A stretch of DNA of 64,000 nt from Ambrosia x helenae (taxonomy: Eukaryota > Streptophyta > Magnoliopsida > Asterales > Asteraceae): contig JAUTDX010007496.1 in the NCBI GenBank assembly GCA_030844895.1, forward strand, positions 1-64,000. The letters are read 5' to 3'. A program made the position numbers and the translations under genes. Numbering within the stretch: position 1 is the stretch's first letter; each line of letters opens with the position of its first letter. The notes below the pieces were generated by a model. It was not told where the DNA came from. It was given only the letters and a program-made list of their open reading frames with translations, and searched no databases. Of this stretch, positions 49,530 through 61,492 are shown piece by piece.

Positions 49530-50777
49530 TGATACACATCCTAAATATTAATTAGTATTCTTATATATCCACCTCATATAAATTGTCAATAAGTTGAAGC
49601 AAATAAATCCAGAAACTAATATTGGATGGAAGCCTCTTGGTTGATCATATGGTTGACCACAATCAACCGAGCCGAAAGCTAAACGAATTTAGAAAATCAA
49701 GCAATTGAAGGGCCACGGTTAATTGACAACTTAATTATTAGATCAACTATTGCGGGTAAATCAAACAATCTCAAGCTCAGTTTCTCAAGTCGATCACCGA
49801 CGTACGTCAACAAATGTTTGGAAATTACATCAATTTAAGGATGAGTGACATGGGACTGGCAATTTTAGTCACGAACACGAATACACAACACGAGTCTACA
49901 CGATCTTAACAGGTTCAGGTATAACCTTAACAGGTTTCGTGTCCTAAACATGTATACATGAATATACATGTTAATACATGTTTAGTACCCGTTAAGACAT
50001 ATTTACCAGGTGAAGTTTTACTTTTTTAAGGCTTAAAGGTGTCCTTTTTGGTGTCGGGTTTGGAAAACAGGTTCCTGTCTTTAAGTGTTAACATGGTATA
50101 AACATGTATTATCGTGTCTTATTGTGTTAACTTGGTAGAAACAGGTTTGTGTTCGGGTTTGGCAAAATTAAATGACACGATAAGTTAACAAACTAGAAAT
50201 GCATTTTATAACTAAACCAAATTTATATGAAATGATTTAATTTACAAGAGGTTTTTTTTATGAGGAAAATGGATTAAAACCGGAATATAATAGGGACACT
50301 AAAACACCTGTTATCAAAATCAAAAGACTCTTAGGCAAGTGAAATTTTCATGAAATAATAATCATACTACATTGAAATATTTTAGGGTGTTGCAACATAT
50401 TTTAAAGTAGAAATTCAGATAACACACTTCGACGCGAGAGTTCATAATTTGGGTAAATAGGGGTGCTCGTATCAGTTTATTTGGTTTTGATTTTTATTTT
50501 TATTTTTATTTTTATTTTAACTGTGCCAGTCTGATTTAGAAATAGTTCTAACCTAACTGAATTCAACCTATTAAACTGATTATTAATACAGGGTATATGT
50601 GATTGAATTCGGATACAGTTAGGAACTGAACTGAATAAGCGACAAATATTTAGTTTGGTTTTCTGTTTGGTTACGGATATGATTCGATTTCTTGTTACGG
50701 ATAATTTTTCACACCCGATACGTAATTCGCATTATAAAGTTTCCATTTAAAAATCATGATTAAAATGTCAGGTAAAT
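48919..50777. other. Intergenic repeats, no gene
   Basis: Contains an AAT microsatellite (49487-49529). Two composition-biased blocks (about 49855-50190 with ACACGA/AACAGG words, about 50459-50725 with GGTTTTG/CTGATT words) look like hAT-type MITE remnants of the GAGCC-element kind. Confidence 0.35.
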
Positions 50778-50790
50778 ACTTGGAAATGTA

Positions 50791-51012
50791 CCTAAGCCAT
50801 TATAGCCTAGTGGTATCTTGATGGTGAGATAAGACTTAGGGGCCATAAGGTCTTGGGTTCGAATCTCACAAAGGGGGTTTTCTCATAATTATGAGTTTCC
50901 TCCTGAATTAGTGACTTGGTGGTGGAATATGATCGCGTGACAACACTGGTGGCACGATGATACTCCAGTGTTCCGTGAGTGATTCCAATTTGTTGGCCGT
51001 TCAAAAAAAAAA
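50791..51012 (+). mobile_element. tRNA-derived SINE
   Basis: Pol III promoter boxes are visible: box A TAGCCTAGTGGT at about 50812 and box B GGTTCGAATC at about 50856. The element ends in a poly-A tail. A 13-bp direct repeat ACTTGGAAATGTA flanks it exactly (50778-50790, 51013-51025). The length of 222 bases is usual for plant SINEs. Confidence 0.88.
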
Positions 51013-51025
51013 ACTTGGAAATGTA

Positions 51026-51793
51026 TTTAAAATTTTGGTGCTTTTTAATTATGTGAAATTATGTTAGATAGTTTGAAAAGGGTTAGGATCAAATATGCAG
51101 TGAAAAAAATAGGAAGTCGTAGGAAGGGTATCAAACGGACTACGATTGAACTCATTCAAGCGGCATTGGAACCGTCTCATCGAATCCTACGATGTTAATT
51201 TTTAGGTCTTCGTTTTTTGGGGTTTTAGTTTATAGTTTTTAGAATATACGTTATATCATTATGTCTTTTATGTAGCATTGTGTTTTTTTTTTCTTATTTT
51301 CATCATTAACTACGTATAGTAGACTTCAGCATTGTGTTATATTTTTCGGCAATGTGTTATATTTTATAGCTCACTGTGTCATATTTAATGATTTATTGTG
51401 TTTTTTGTATCCTTCTTACCATTCTCATTTTTGTTACACTGCTTTTTGCTTTATGGATGAAAGGATTATTCACACACAAAAAAAAAGAAAAAAAAAACTT
51501 CACATGTTAATTACTAATCATCCCCTTCGGCCAGAGCCGTCTAGAAAATTTTAAAAGATGTTTATACTCTTGGCGAAATAAAAATCGGGCCTTACCCCAC
51601 AAATAAAAATTGGCCTAGTTAATTTCAACTGTGAACAAATATAAGATTAGTCGAATGTTGGGCCTATTAAAAACTAAAATTATAAAATCTAAAATCACAA
51701 TGGGCCTAGTTAAAAAAATAATATATGTATATTTAAAAAATAATAATTCAGGCCTACTTGAAAGTTGGGCTCAGAGCCGGTAACCACCTGACC
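51026..51793. other. Intergenic; possible MITE remnant
   Basis: From about 51528 (CGGCCAGAGCCGTC) to 51814 (CAGGGCCGACCCTG) the ends are weakly inverted, as in hAT-type MITEs. Otherwise no gene. Confidence 0.3.
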
Positions 51794-51839
51794 CATGCTC
51801 AGGGCCGACCCTGTCTTCTGCTCACATAATTTGATCTTC

Positions 51840-52530
51840 ATTCACAGTCGTTTGAAAGGTTGGAAGTCTCTACGTATAAAGTTTGCATCATACATAATTA
51901 CATATGGATCCAAATATTCATCAGGTGCAACTCCCTTCAAATCAGTGACCGATATGTTGGACACCCCAAATTATGTCTTTCAACCCACTTCATAAAAAGG
52001 CCACGCAACGGTAGTATTTGCGTCTACTGTTTGGTACATATGCTGATCAAGAAAAGATGTACTTTTCAACAACAAAAGACCATCCATATACAAAATTGAA
52101 TAATGGTGATCAATGTAGAATGTTGATCTCGTCGTTTGTATCGGGAGCACCTGTGTTACCTGCGTATGCATTCCAAATATGCCACCGCTTCGAGCATCAT
52201 TGTTGGTTTTTTGTAGTCACATCTCATAAACTAACCTCGCAAACTCACCAGACACATTCTCGAGACTGTGTGTACATTCAATGCTACTAAGCATCTCTAG
52301 AAGGTGCCATCTAGTTTCATTTGTGGTGTACAAACATGTAATGTCATGTATAATCGGTCTTTGTAGAAACTTTGTACCGTATAACTTAATAATTGCATTA
52401 CAAAAATATTTAGACATTCACGATAAGCCTTAGCAGACATAGCTAAATATTTGTATTCATCGGGAGCATGAAACTCTTTCTAGACCTCCCTCATAACCTT
52501 ATTGAAAGCATTCAAATTGAACATCTATAA
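51840..52530 (-). pseudogene. Decayed coding remnant, family not recognised
   Basis: On the minus strand several frames give protein-like stretches broken by stops and shifts: MFNLNAFNKVMREV, stop, KEFHAPDEYKYLAMSAKAYR, and further on CLYTTNETRWHLLEMLSSIE and VAPDEYLDPYVIMYDANFIR. Residue choice looks coding-derived, but I cannot assign a family. It lies between transposons, so a transposon origin is possible. Confidence 0.3.
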
Positions 52531-53124
52531 CACTCACAATATTTAAAAATAATTATATCGATAAATGAAATCTTGGTTTACACATTGTAGCATTGTCCCT
52601 TAGGTTTTCGACAAACTAATCGTTCAATAGAAATTCACAAGCCCCTTCTCTATAACGGCACACACTTTGTATTATCATTATTTTTTTTATGTGATAAATG
52701 GATAAATTTTGTAAGAAGAGTGTTTATATGTTTTTTTATGTGTTTTCTAGTTAAAACTGGGTTTACTATATAGGAGAACTTTTTTAAACGATCCAATTGT
52801 AATACAACCATTACAACCCCCCCCCTCCACTGTGGTATCCAACTGTGGTGTTTCACGGGCTCCACGACCTTTATTACTGCCCTTACTACCCTAAGAGTGT
52901 GGAGAGTTAGGAGGACCGACGTGAAAGGCACAATTCCTCCCCAAACACCGCCCCCCTTGGCATGAAAACCAACGTTGCCCAAGGGGCTCGGAGGGCTTCA
53001 CTGGCGTGCTGCTTGGGGTAGGGTTGGTGGCACTTTGTGATTGGAGAGTTAAAAAAAAATTTAAAATCAATATAACCGTTGTTGAACGATCGGATTTAAA
53101 AAAAAGTTTATTAATAATATTAAG

Positions 53125-54350
53125 ACAAAATTACAGTTTGTGTTCTTTATGTATAACCAAAATTATGAAACGTGTCCTTTAAAATAAAAATTTTCATTTT
53201 ATGTTCAAATTCTTTGTTTTTCTTACAGATTATGTCCTTTTATATTAACTCAGTTAGTAAACTGTGTTAACCACAATCTAACCAAGGGCAAAATAGTCCA
53301 TTTACATGCTTTTGACTCAAAAATCCCTATCTGACCTAAATTCCAACCTCTTTAACTACCTTCTTCCTCAAAATCAATTTAGGGCTCTTCCACAACCAAC
53401 TCACCATTACCACATGCCATCACATCCACCTCAATACACCACCATGGCACTAACCTCACTATCACCTCCACCATCAACAATAACCACCTCCCACTCCCAC
53501 CACCATCCTACCCACCTCCATCGCCGTCACCTCTAAATCGAAGTTGAGCACCCACCTCCAGCACAATCACCCAACTCCACCTCAATCCCCACTCACCCAC
53601 CCCTTCTCTCTAAAACACCCTAATTGGCAAACATAATAAACCCAGATCTACCATTTTCTCATGGTCCGACAATGCCACATTAAAATCAAATGCCTCATTC
53701 AGTTTTGCAAACCCGAGCCCAATAAACGAGCTTCATCGTCCAATCCTTAATCTTGAGCACAAAATACCTAGCTAGATGAATTAAGCAAATCCCCAGAATT
53801 CGGATCAACATAACACTCCGCAAACAAATCCCTAAAATTTGGATTCTCTAACCGAATATCACACCGATTACTACACGATACCACTCGCAGCCGCACTGAC
53901 CAGATCTTGTTAGATTGAAGTCATTCCCCTCACTTGTAACCCCTGCACTTGGATCAATGTGGGATTTTCAACAATTTGTTAAACCTGAATCGGGAATGGA
54001 GTTAGGGTATGCAGTGGAGGTTACAGGTTTCGTGGTAGGAGTTAAGGTTTGTGTTCGATGGTGATGATGGAATGATGGTGGAGGTTTGGTGAAGAGGATG
54101 ATGATTTGGGGAACCTAGTGGTCAAGTAGGGCTGCAAAAAAGTGCAAGTAGGATATAAGGGGCAAAGGGGAGTGAATGGACAATTTTACCCCTCAAATTA
54201 ATAAAGTTAACTGAATAAAATAACCCAGTTAGTAAGAAATGAAATAATATGCAAGCAAAAACACAAATTGGACATAAAATGAAAAAAATATTTTAAAGGA
54301 CACATTTCATAATTTCTGTAATACATAAAGGACACAAAATATAAGATCAA
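53125..54350. mobile_element. TIR element, MULE-like (ends approximate)
   Basis: Left TTTGTGTTCTTTATGTAT and ATTATGAAACGTGTCCTTTA are inverted at the right as TAAAGGACACATTTCATAAT and ATACATAAAGGACACAAA, with about 150 bases of weaker similarity inward. The interior is CCACC-rich on the plus strand, as in the element at 29958. No target duplication was found. Confidence 0.6.
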
Positions 54351-54878
54351 TTAACAATTAATATTTAAATTAAAATCAGTGTAAAATATTTAAATTAAAA
54401 TCAGTGTAAAAGATAGATGTGAAAGGGTAATTCTAGTAGTAACACATGTTATGTTTTAAGAACATTTATTACATTTATAAAATAATAATATACATCATGT
54501 TCAAAGTCATGAATATCTCATAATTATAGACTACTTTTTAAATTAATCATGGATCCATTTATAGTCTTTTTCCCTGATTTCCATTGCTCTAAATTATTTA
54601 TTCTATAAAAAATTACAATGCTTTTGTTATTTTAATTATTAAAATCAGAGTTTTCAGCACTCCCAATAAATATTGTGTTTAAAAAACGTACGAATGTAAA
54701 GATTTCACGTCAACAGAATCAAAATAACTGTTTGGGAACAGTCTAATTTGTTTCCATTTACTATACCAAACTTTATGAATGTTTTGTATATAACACCAAA
54801 AGCGTTTGTCAGTACTCAGTTAACAATTTATCATTTTTCTTAAATAATATGACAAAATATAGTAAATGATCAAATCTA
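54351..54878. other. Intergenic with short tandem duplication
   Basis: AATATTTAAATTAAAATCAG recurs about 26 bases apart near 54360-54410. No gene. Confidence 0.4.
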
Positions 54879-55698
54879 TCTATACATATAATAAACCAAA
54901 ACCATTTTAATGACATGGCATTTAAAAGGCATTGAGATATTTTAGGAAAAAAAATTTTAAAAAAATTGGATTTTTCTCTCTTATGTTTCCTCCCATAATT
55001 TTTAAACGTTAATATCTTTTATATACGAGATTTTTTAAAGAAAAAAACTACACCAAATTAACGAGCGTTTTATTATCTTTCTAACGAGTATCATAGTGCT
55101 ACATAAAAACGGAGAAAAAAAATGACTATGTTTTTGTGGGGTTTTGTTCATACAGGAAAAAAAGCACAAAGTGTTCAGGTAAATCATTAATCATGTATAA
55201 GCAAGTCACTAATTATGTTCAAATCAGTAAATATGAATTCTATTTTCAACATGCGTTAGCATTGGAGTTATACATTGTTTTAGGTTAGATATTAATATTA
55301 GAGTTATACATTGTTTAAGGTTAGACGTTAACATTGGAGATACATTTTTAATTGTTTTAGGTTAGGTGCTACCCAAAGCTTTCTTGCATGTAACTGTAAA
55401 GCGATATCATTCATTTCATATGTAAAATTAATATGTCATATTAGATTTCTCAACCCCGGGACGCGTTAGCATTGGAGTTATACATTGTTTTAGGTTAGAT
55501 ATTAATATTAGAGTTATACGAGTACATTGTTTAAGGTTATCCGTTAACATTGGAGATACATTTTTAATTATTTTAGATTAGGTGCTACCCGAAGCTTTCC
55601 TGCATGTAACTATAAGGCGCATCATTCTATTTCATATGTAAAATTAATATGTCATATTAGATTTCTCAAGCCCGAGACGTTCCCGGGGTATAATCTAG
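54879..55698 (+). mobile_element. Non-autonomous Helitron with duplicated 3' segment
   Basis: Starts TCTATACATATAATAAACC after an A. Ends with a CCCGAGACGTTCCCGGGG hairpin, TATAAT, CTAG, then T. The last 215 or so bases occur twice in tandem (about 55253-55460 and 55463-55690). An inverted relative lies at 57092-57731. No Rep/helicase. Confidence 0.8.
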
Positions 55699-57091
55699 TA
55701 TATTAAATTACAACAATTAGTATAAAATCAAGTTTTACCGTAACTGATTTTGAAAAAAAAAGCTATCAATACCATTTGATTAATTTTAGGCAACTTAAAA
55801 CTTAAACGAACCAAGAAAATTCAAAGATTATATTATAGGGGTACATGCATATAATTCGAGTGTGACATAGACAAGCATCATGTACCCGTACCTAAATAAT
55901 CTATGTGTTAGTCCTTACCAGTAATAGAAATAATCCATTTTTTCTTACAATGCATTTTTATTTTTGGCACATATAGTCTTTTACTTGCGGTTAAAGTTAA
56001 ATTCACATGTAGATATTTCAAACATTTATGTTGTCGATACGATATATCGTTATTATATTTTAATTTGTTATAGTTGTTAGAAACATAAATTACGCAAAAA
56101 TTAGAATGATAAGAAAAAAGAGAAACTTAAAACCCACAATGAGTATTTTTTTTAACAAACTAACGGATATAACGGATACAAATGGATATGTCAAGTGCTT
56201 GATGAGTAATTTTTTGATCGATACCTAACAAGTATTGGAAATGGTTTACAATCCGTATAAGATTGGAAATACCAATACAAGCCCTAAACTCTTCTCACTG
56301 TCATATGGGTCTCGTTTGATATTTGAGTCTAGGAATGTTGTAATTGCCAGTTTATGCACATTTGAAGTTTAGTTTGATTGGAATTTCAAAATCTTGTATA
56401 AATTGGTAATGGGTTTTAGGGATCTAAAGTCTAGGATTTTTTACCCAATTAAAGAGAAATACAGATTTATGACTCTCTATTATGTGAAATACAGATCTAT
56501 AAATCAATTGGGGTTTTGCTCGGTTAAAGAGAATCATGGATCCACAAATCGGTTGGGTTTGAATTTTTTGAACTTTTTTATGTTAATTATTAGAGTATAT
56601 TACATAAAATACTCCCTTTAGTTTGTAATTGGGTAGATCATTGACACTACTTAACCAAAAATGACCCTAGTCTTAGAATCTGAATTTGTTACAAAACCAA
56701 AGTCAAAAGGCTTACACTTAAAACATTTGAAACTAAGACGTTAAAGATGTGATTTAGGCCAAACCACGTAGACCATTTGTGTAATATTAGTTCCCCCTCA
56801 TAAATGCGAAGTAGTGGGTTTAAATTACTTGCAAATACAAAATTGCAAATGCAAGGTTTGGGAATTTTAAGTGTGAAAAGTATGTTGTTCTGAAGAGAAA
56901 AAAAAAAGTACAATGCTAAGTATGGACATATTAATGGCAAATTATGGTTAGCTTCATGAAAAATCTGTTATGTTTGTACGAGTGTACTCACCTAATCGAT
57001 CGATTTTAGTGGTGGTGAAATAATTGTTATATTTATGGGACTTTTGCCTACAATACCATACACATAAATATGAAATTCTGTCATATTTTAA
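55699..57091. other. Intergenic between two inverted Helitrons
   Basis: AT-rich DNA with chance frames only (longest about 83 codons). Confidence 0.4.
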
Positions 57092-57731
57092 CTAGATTAT
57101 ACCCTGGGAACGTCCCGGGGTTGAAAAATCTAATATGACATATTAATTTTACATATGAAATAGAATGATGCGCTTTACAGTTACATGCATGAAAGCTTTG
57201 GGTAGCAGCTAACCTAAAACAATTAAAAATATATCTTCAATGTTAACGCCTAACCTTAAACAATGTATAACTCTAATATTAATATCTAACCTAAAACAAT
57301 GTATAACTCCAATGCTAGAAAATAGAATTCATATTTACTGATTTGAACATAATTAGTTACTTGCCTATACATGATTAATGATTTACATGAACACTTTGTG
57401 TTTTTTTTTTCCTGTTTGAACAAAACCCAACAAAAAATAGTCGTTTTTTTCTCCGTTTTTTATATATCACTATGGTACTCGTTGGAAAGATAATAAAACG
57501 CTGGTTAATTTGGTGTAATTTTTTTCTTTAAAAAATCTCGTATATAAAAGATATTAACGTTTAAAAATTATGTGAGAAAACATAAGAGAGAAAAATCTAA
57601 TTCTGTTTTTAAATTATTTTTTTCCTAAAATATCTCAATGCCACATGGGATGACACATGACACAGTTAAAGAGGAGAATGCCTCTTTAAGTGTCATGTCA
57701 TTAAAATGGCTTTGTTTATTACATGTATAGA
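57092..57731 (-). mobile_element. Non-autonomous Helitron, inverted copy
   Basis: On the minus strand it starts TCTATACATGTAATAAAC after an A. It ends CCCCGGGACGTTCCCAGGG, TATAAT, CTAG, then T. It is alignable along its length with the element at 54879 but has only one copy of the 3' segment. Confidence 0.8.
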
Positions 57732-58151
57732 TTGTGTCTTATCTAAATAATTTGATAAAATTTAATCTTATCAAATCAGGCTCCACCGTACTTATGGTCA
57801 CGTGTGCTGTCTGTAGTCTGCACCAAGGACCTATTTGGTCCTCCTAGTAATTATTTTTAGGAAATTTTACTATTTATTCTTGATTATACTAACTTTTAAA
57901 AACTAGTAAAATTTTCCCGTTAAAGCGCAGGAGGCGGACCTAGCTTTGTACTAGGGGTGGCGCCCATTCCTCCTCGTTTTTCGCAAGTAGTGGGAAAAAA
58001 TTTTTTTGTGATTTTTGTAAAACGTTACCTCTAAAACAAATTTTACGTTACCTTTAAAAATAAATTTTGCGTTACAACGTTACATCACTCGAAAAATATT
58101 TATCAAACTCGAATTAAGTAATACTAAACCCAACTAAACTAACAAAATACC
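57732..58151. other. Intergenic, no gene seen
   Basis: Nothing beyond a repeat-like phrase (CTAGGGGTGGCGCCCATTCC-like) near 57950. Confidence 0.3.
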
Positions 58152-58470
58152 TAGGGGTGTAAATGATGCACATCGAGTCGAGAGCTACTCGGGATCGGCT
58201 AGGTAAAAAGCTCGATAACGAGCTCAAACAAATTTTACATTATAATTATTTTATATATAGTATACCTACTATTTAACATTGGCGAGCTGAGCTCGAGCCG
58301 AGTTTTGGCTCATTTAAGCTTTGAAGCGAGCTCAAGCCGAGCTTTTAGCTCCTTTAAAATTGTTCTAAAATTATTTTGAGCCGAGCTCGAGCTCTTGGGT
58401 TTTACTTTCGAGCCGAGCTCAAGCTTCGTAAAAGCATGACGAGCCGAGCTCGAGCCCAATCAGGTATTTT
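58152..58470. mobile_element. GAGCC-type MITE
   Basis: Begins CTAGGGGTGTAAATGATG and contains GCTACTCGGGATCGGCTAGG, close to the left part of the element at 238. It ends in GAGCCGAGCTCGAGCCC without the expected TTTACACCCC end. Confidence 0.5.
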
Positions 58471-58483
58471 TTTTTAAACCAAA

Positions 58484-58530
58484 CTAGGTGTATAAAATCA
58501 CGCGCGTTGCGCGTTTTACAATCGAGATTT
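58484..58530 (-). mobile_element. Helitron 3' terminus (minus strand)
   Basis: On the minus strand CGCGCAACGCGCGTGATTTT is followed by ATACAC, CTAG and T. The 5' end was not found. Confidence 0.5.
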
Positions 58531-58761
58531 AGATGAGGTGTTAATCAATCAATGAATTATACAATCGAGATTCCATTTTGGTTCTAAACGTTAAAAAAAA
58601 TAAAGAAATCTACACATAAGGTAACACATGAAATTTGTAACGAAATTACATAAGATTATGTTATTTATATTAATAGTATATAATATAATAAATTTTTTTA
58701 TTAAAATAATATGAATAAAATAATAGTATATAATATATTAATTAATAGTGTATAATATAAT

Positions 58762-59300
58762 AAAGTTTTTGAATAAAATAATAGTATATAATATATTAAT
58801 TAGGGATGAGCATACAAGGCCGAATACCGATCTCGTCCCGTCCCGATCCCGATACCGTATCGAACCGATACCGAACCGAGTGGTTTCGGGATCGGTTTCG
58901 GTACCCATATTTATGGATTTTCAGTTTCAGTATTATCGGTACGGGATCGGTATGGTATCGGTATTTTAAGGTAAAATACCGATACCATACCGGTACCGTA
59001 CCGATACCGTACCGTTCGGTATCAGTATTGTCGGGATCGGTATAAAAAGTTTTTGAATAAAATAATAGCATATAATATATTAATTAGGGATGAGCATACA
59101 AGGCCGAATACTGATCCCGTCCCGTCCCGATCCCGATACCGTACCGAACCGATACCGAACCGAGTGGCTTCAGGATCGGTATCGGTACCCATATTTATGG
59201 ATTTTCAGTTTCGGTATTATCGGTATCGGTATTGTCAGAATCGGTATAATATATTAATAGTATATAATATAATAAAGTTTTTAAATAAAATAATAATATA
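58762..59300. repeat. Tandem pair of 284-bp units with GGTACCG/CCGATA repeats
   Basis: AGTTTTTGAATAAAATAATAG and ATTAGGGATGAGCATACAAGG recur about 284 bases apart. Each unit contains a block of CCGATACCG / CGGTATCGG words, with a partial third start near 59271. It looks like a duplicated MITE together with its AT-rich flank. Confidence 0.75.
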
Positions 59301-59381
59301 AATAAAATATATTAGTTTTACTATTCATTTGAATCACTATTCAAATGAGTTGTAAAACTAATATATAGTAATTAAGTGAAA

Positions 59382-60830
59382 CTAGATTATGGCGTAGGCC
59401 GCGCGTTGCGGCGGCAACGCTTTAAACAGTGTCATGTTATGTGATGCGTTAACCATACGAAAACATGTGTTTTGACGTATCTGATTTAAAGCATTGCGGT
59501 TACCGAAGAAATGGAATCGAATTGGGGTTGGCCCGTTTAGTGATGGGTCCACCTAACACTACACCACCCGTACCTTTGCATCAAAACTTAGCGGAATCAA
59601 AATGTACAATAACTCGAATTTATGCCGTAGAATGAAAACGTATTGTATTTGATCTGACTTGTTTCCAAACACTGTTTAAATTAAAACGTAGACAAACAGA
59701 AAACAATTTTATTTGACCAGACTCGTTTATGAAAAAGAAGTTATATCGAAACGTGAATTTATACCGACACATAAATTAAAATGTTAAAATGTAGACCAAC
59801 TAAAAACGTACATACAAATAAGCATCGAAACACATTATATTTGGCCCCATTCGCTTCTGAAGAAATTTACGTCGAAACGTGAACTTATATCGACACATAG
59901 ATAAAAATAACTAAGTGAGAAAATATTTTTTTTCTTTGAAGCTAAAGAATTTAAGTACGGGGTGTAAGTTTGAAAAGTTGATACTGAAGGGGTGAAAATA
60001 ACATTTATTTAAAGTTTTTTAAAAAATGAAGAAATGTAAATGTAAACTTTAAAAGTATAAGAGCTATTGTTATCATTTCTAGAAGTTTAATTATTTTTTT
60101 TCACTTTTTGTGGGTGGCATGTGCCACCGACCATGCATATTAAATTATACTGTCGAATGAAAACGTTTATATTTGAGCCGTCACGTTTCCGAACACAGTT
60201 TAAGTCAAAGACGTATGTAACTCGAATCTATACTGTCAAAAAAACCGTTTTATATTTTAGCCGACTCGTGTCCAAACATTGTTTATGTAAAAATCGTAGG
60301 CAACACGAATTTACACCGTCGAATGAAAACGTTTTATATTTGAGTTGACTCTACGTCTCACCTGATTTATTTCCAAATAAAATTTACATCAAAACGTAAT
60401 ATTTTATAATTGACCTAGCTCGTTTAAAAAAAAGTTAAAGCGTAGACAAACTCGGATTTGACTTTATACCAACACAACCACAAAATAAAAACATAATAAA
60501 TTAGTTTACGGTAAGCTCGAAACTTTAAAAATTTGAAAGGGGTCAAAGTGACATTTGAAAAGTTGAAGGGTTACTTTTGACATTACTAAGAAGTTTATGG
60601 GTAGAATGGGTTACATGTCAAAAGTTTGGGGTTAAATAAGTTAAAAAATAAAGGGGTCTTTTTTGTCAAGCTAGGAACAAATGGAGTCATTTTTGTCAAC
60701 CTAGGAAGTTAGCTTTGTCAACTAATTAGAAACTTAAGGGGCAAATCTTGACATTTTATAAAAGTTGAAGGGTAACTTAAAGAACATGGTCCACCGACCA
60801 TGCTCTTTAAGAGTATATACAATGCAAAAA
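59382..60830 (-). mobile_element. Helitron 3' end followed by internal degenerate repeats (extent uncertain)
   Basis: The minus-strand 3' end is GCCGCAACGCGCGGCC, a spacer, ATAAT, CTAG, then T at 59382. To its right a degenerate unit (ATTTATACCG, GAATGAAAACG, TTTGA, GACTCGTTTCCAAA) recurs at least six times between about 59600 and 60400. The 5' end was not identified, so the right limit is a guess. Confidence 0.45.
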
Positions 60831-61137
60831 GGTACTTGAAATGGAATTTTAAGTAGGCATGGGGTATTTTTTTCGTTGTACAATTTAAACACAGTTCAAC
60901 AAATCAATTTCTTTTACCTGTAATATTTAACCTACAACAATTGGTCTATTTAAAAAAAAAAAAAGTCTACTTTTTACGTAATTCGGTATGGTTATTGACA
61001 CAAACCAATGTTTAGACTTTAGCGTATACATCTTAATATTTCATCCTACTTGGTAGCGCATGCATAGAATGAATCCTAGATATGCACTTATGCTTGGTTT
61101 CTTATGATTTTTACAAAATAAAAATAAAATTACGTAA

Positions 61138-61492
61138 GACCACCCGTAGTAGTGCACATATTGGGCGTTAAAGGGGCAAATTAGCGCCCCATTCAAGTCC
61201 CAACAACCCCCCCCCCCCCCCCCTCAAATTAAATGGGCACTAACCTTCTTGGCGTGAATATATTTTACGCCACTTTTCATCTTGCTTCCTCCAATCAATT
61301 GCTGGCACATGGTGGTTTCCTCCATCAGCCCAATCAATCTTTTTTTTTAAATTCAAACTTAATATTTTTTATATACACACTCACACCACATCACTACACC
61401 CCTTGTGAAATTCAAGCCCTTTCAAGCTCCTAGTGGGACTCACATGTCAAAAAATGCCCAAATAAAAGGCTTGAAACCACTACACATGGTCC
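61138..61492. mobile_element. Harbinger/Tourist-like MITE, copy 3
   Basis: The left end GACCACCCGTAGTAGTG and right end CCACTACACATGGTCC are inverted and flanked by TAA on both sides (61135-61137, 61493-61495). The interior contains GGGCGTTAAAGGGGC and an uninterrupted C run of about 18 (near 61206-61223). Confidence 0.7.

Noticed and set aside
50812..50870. Possible tRNA gene
   Set aside because: A and B boxes are present, but the cloverleaf does not close and the sequence has a poly-A tail and a target duplication, so it is a SINE.
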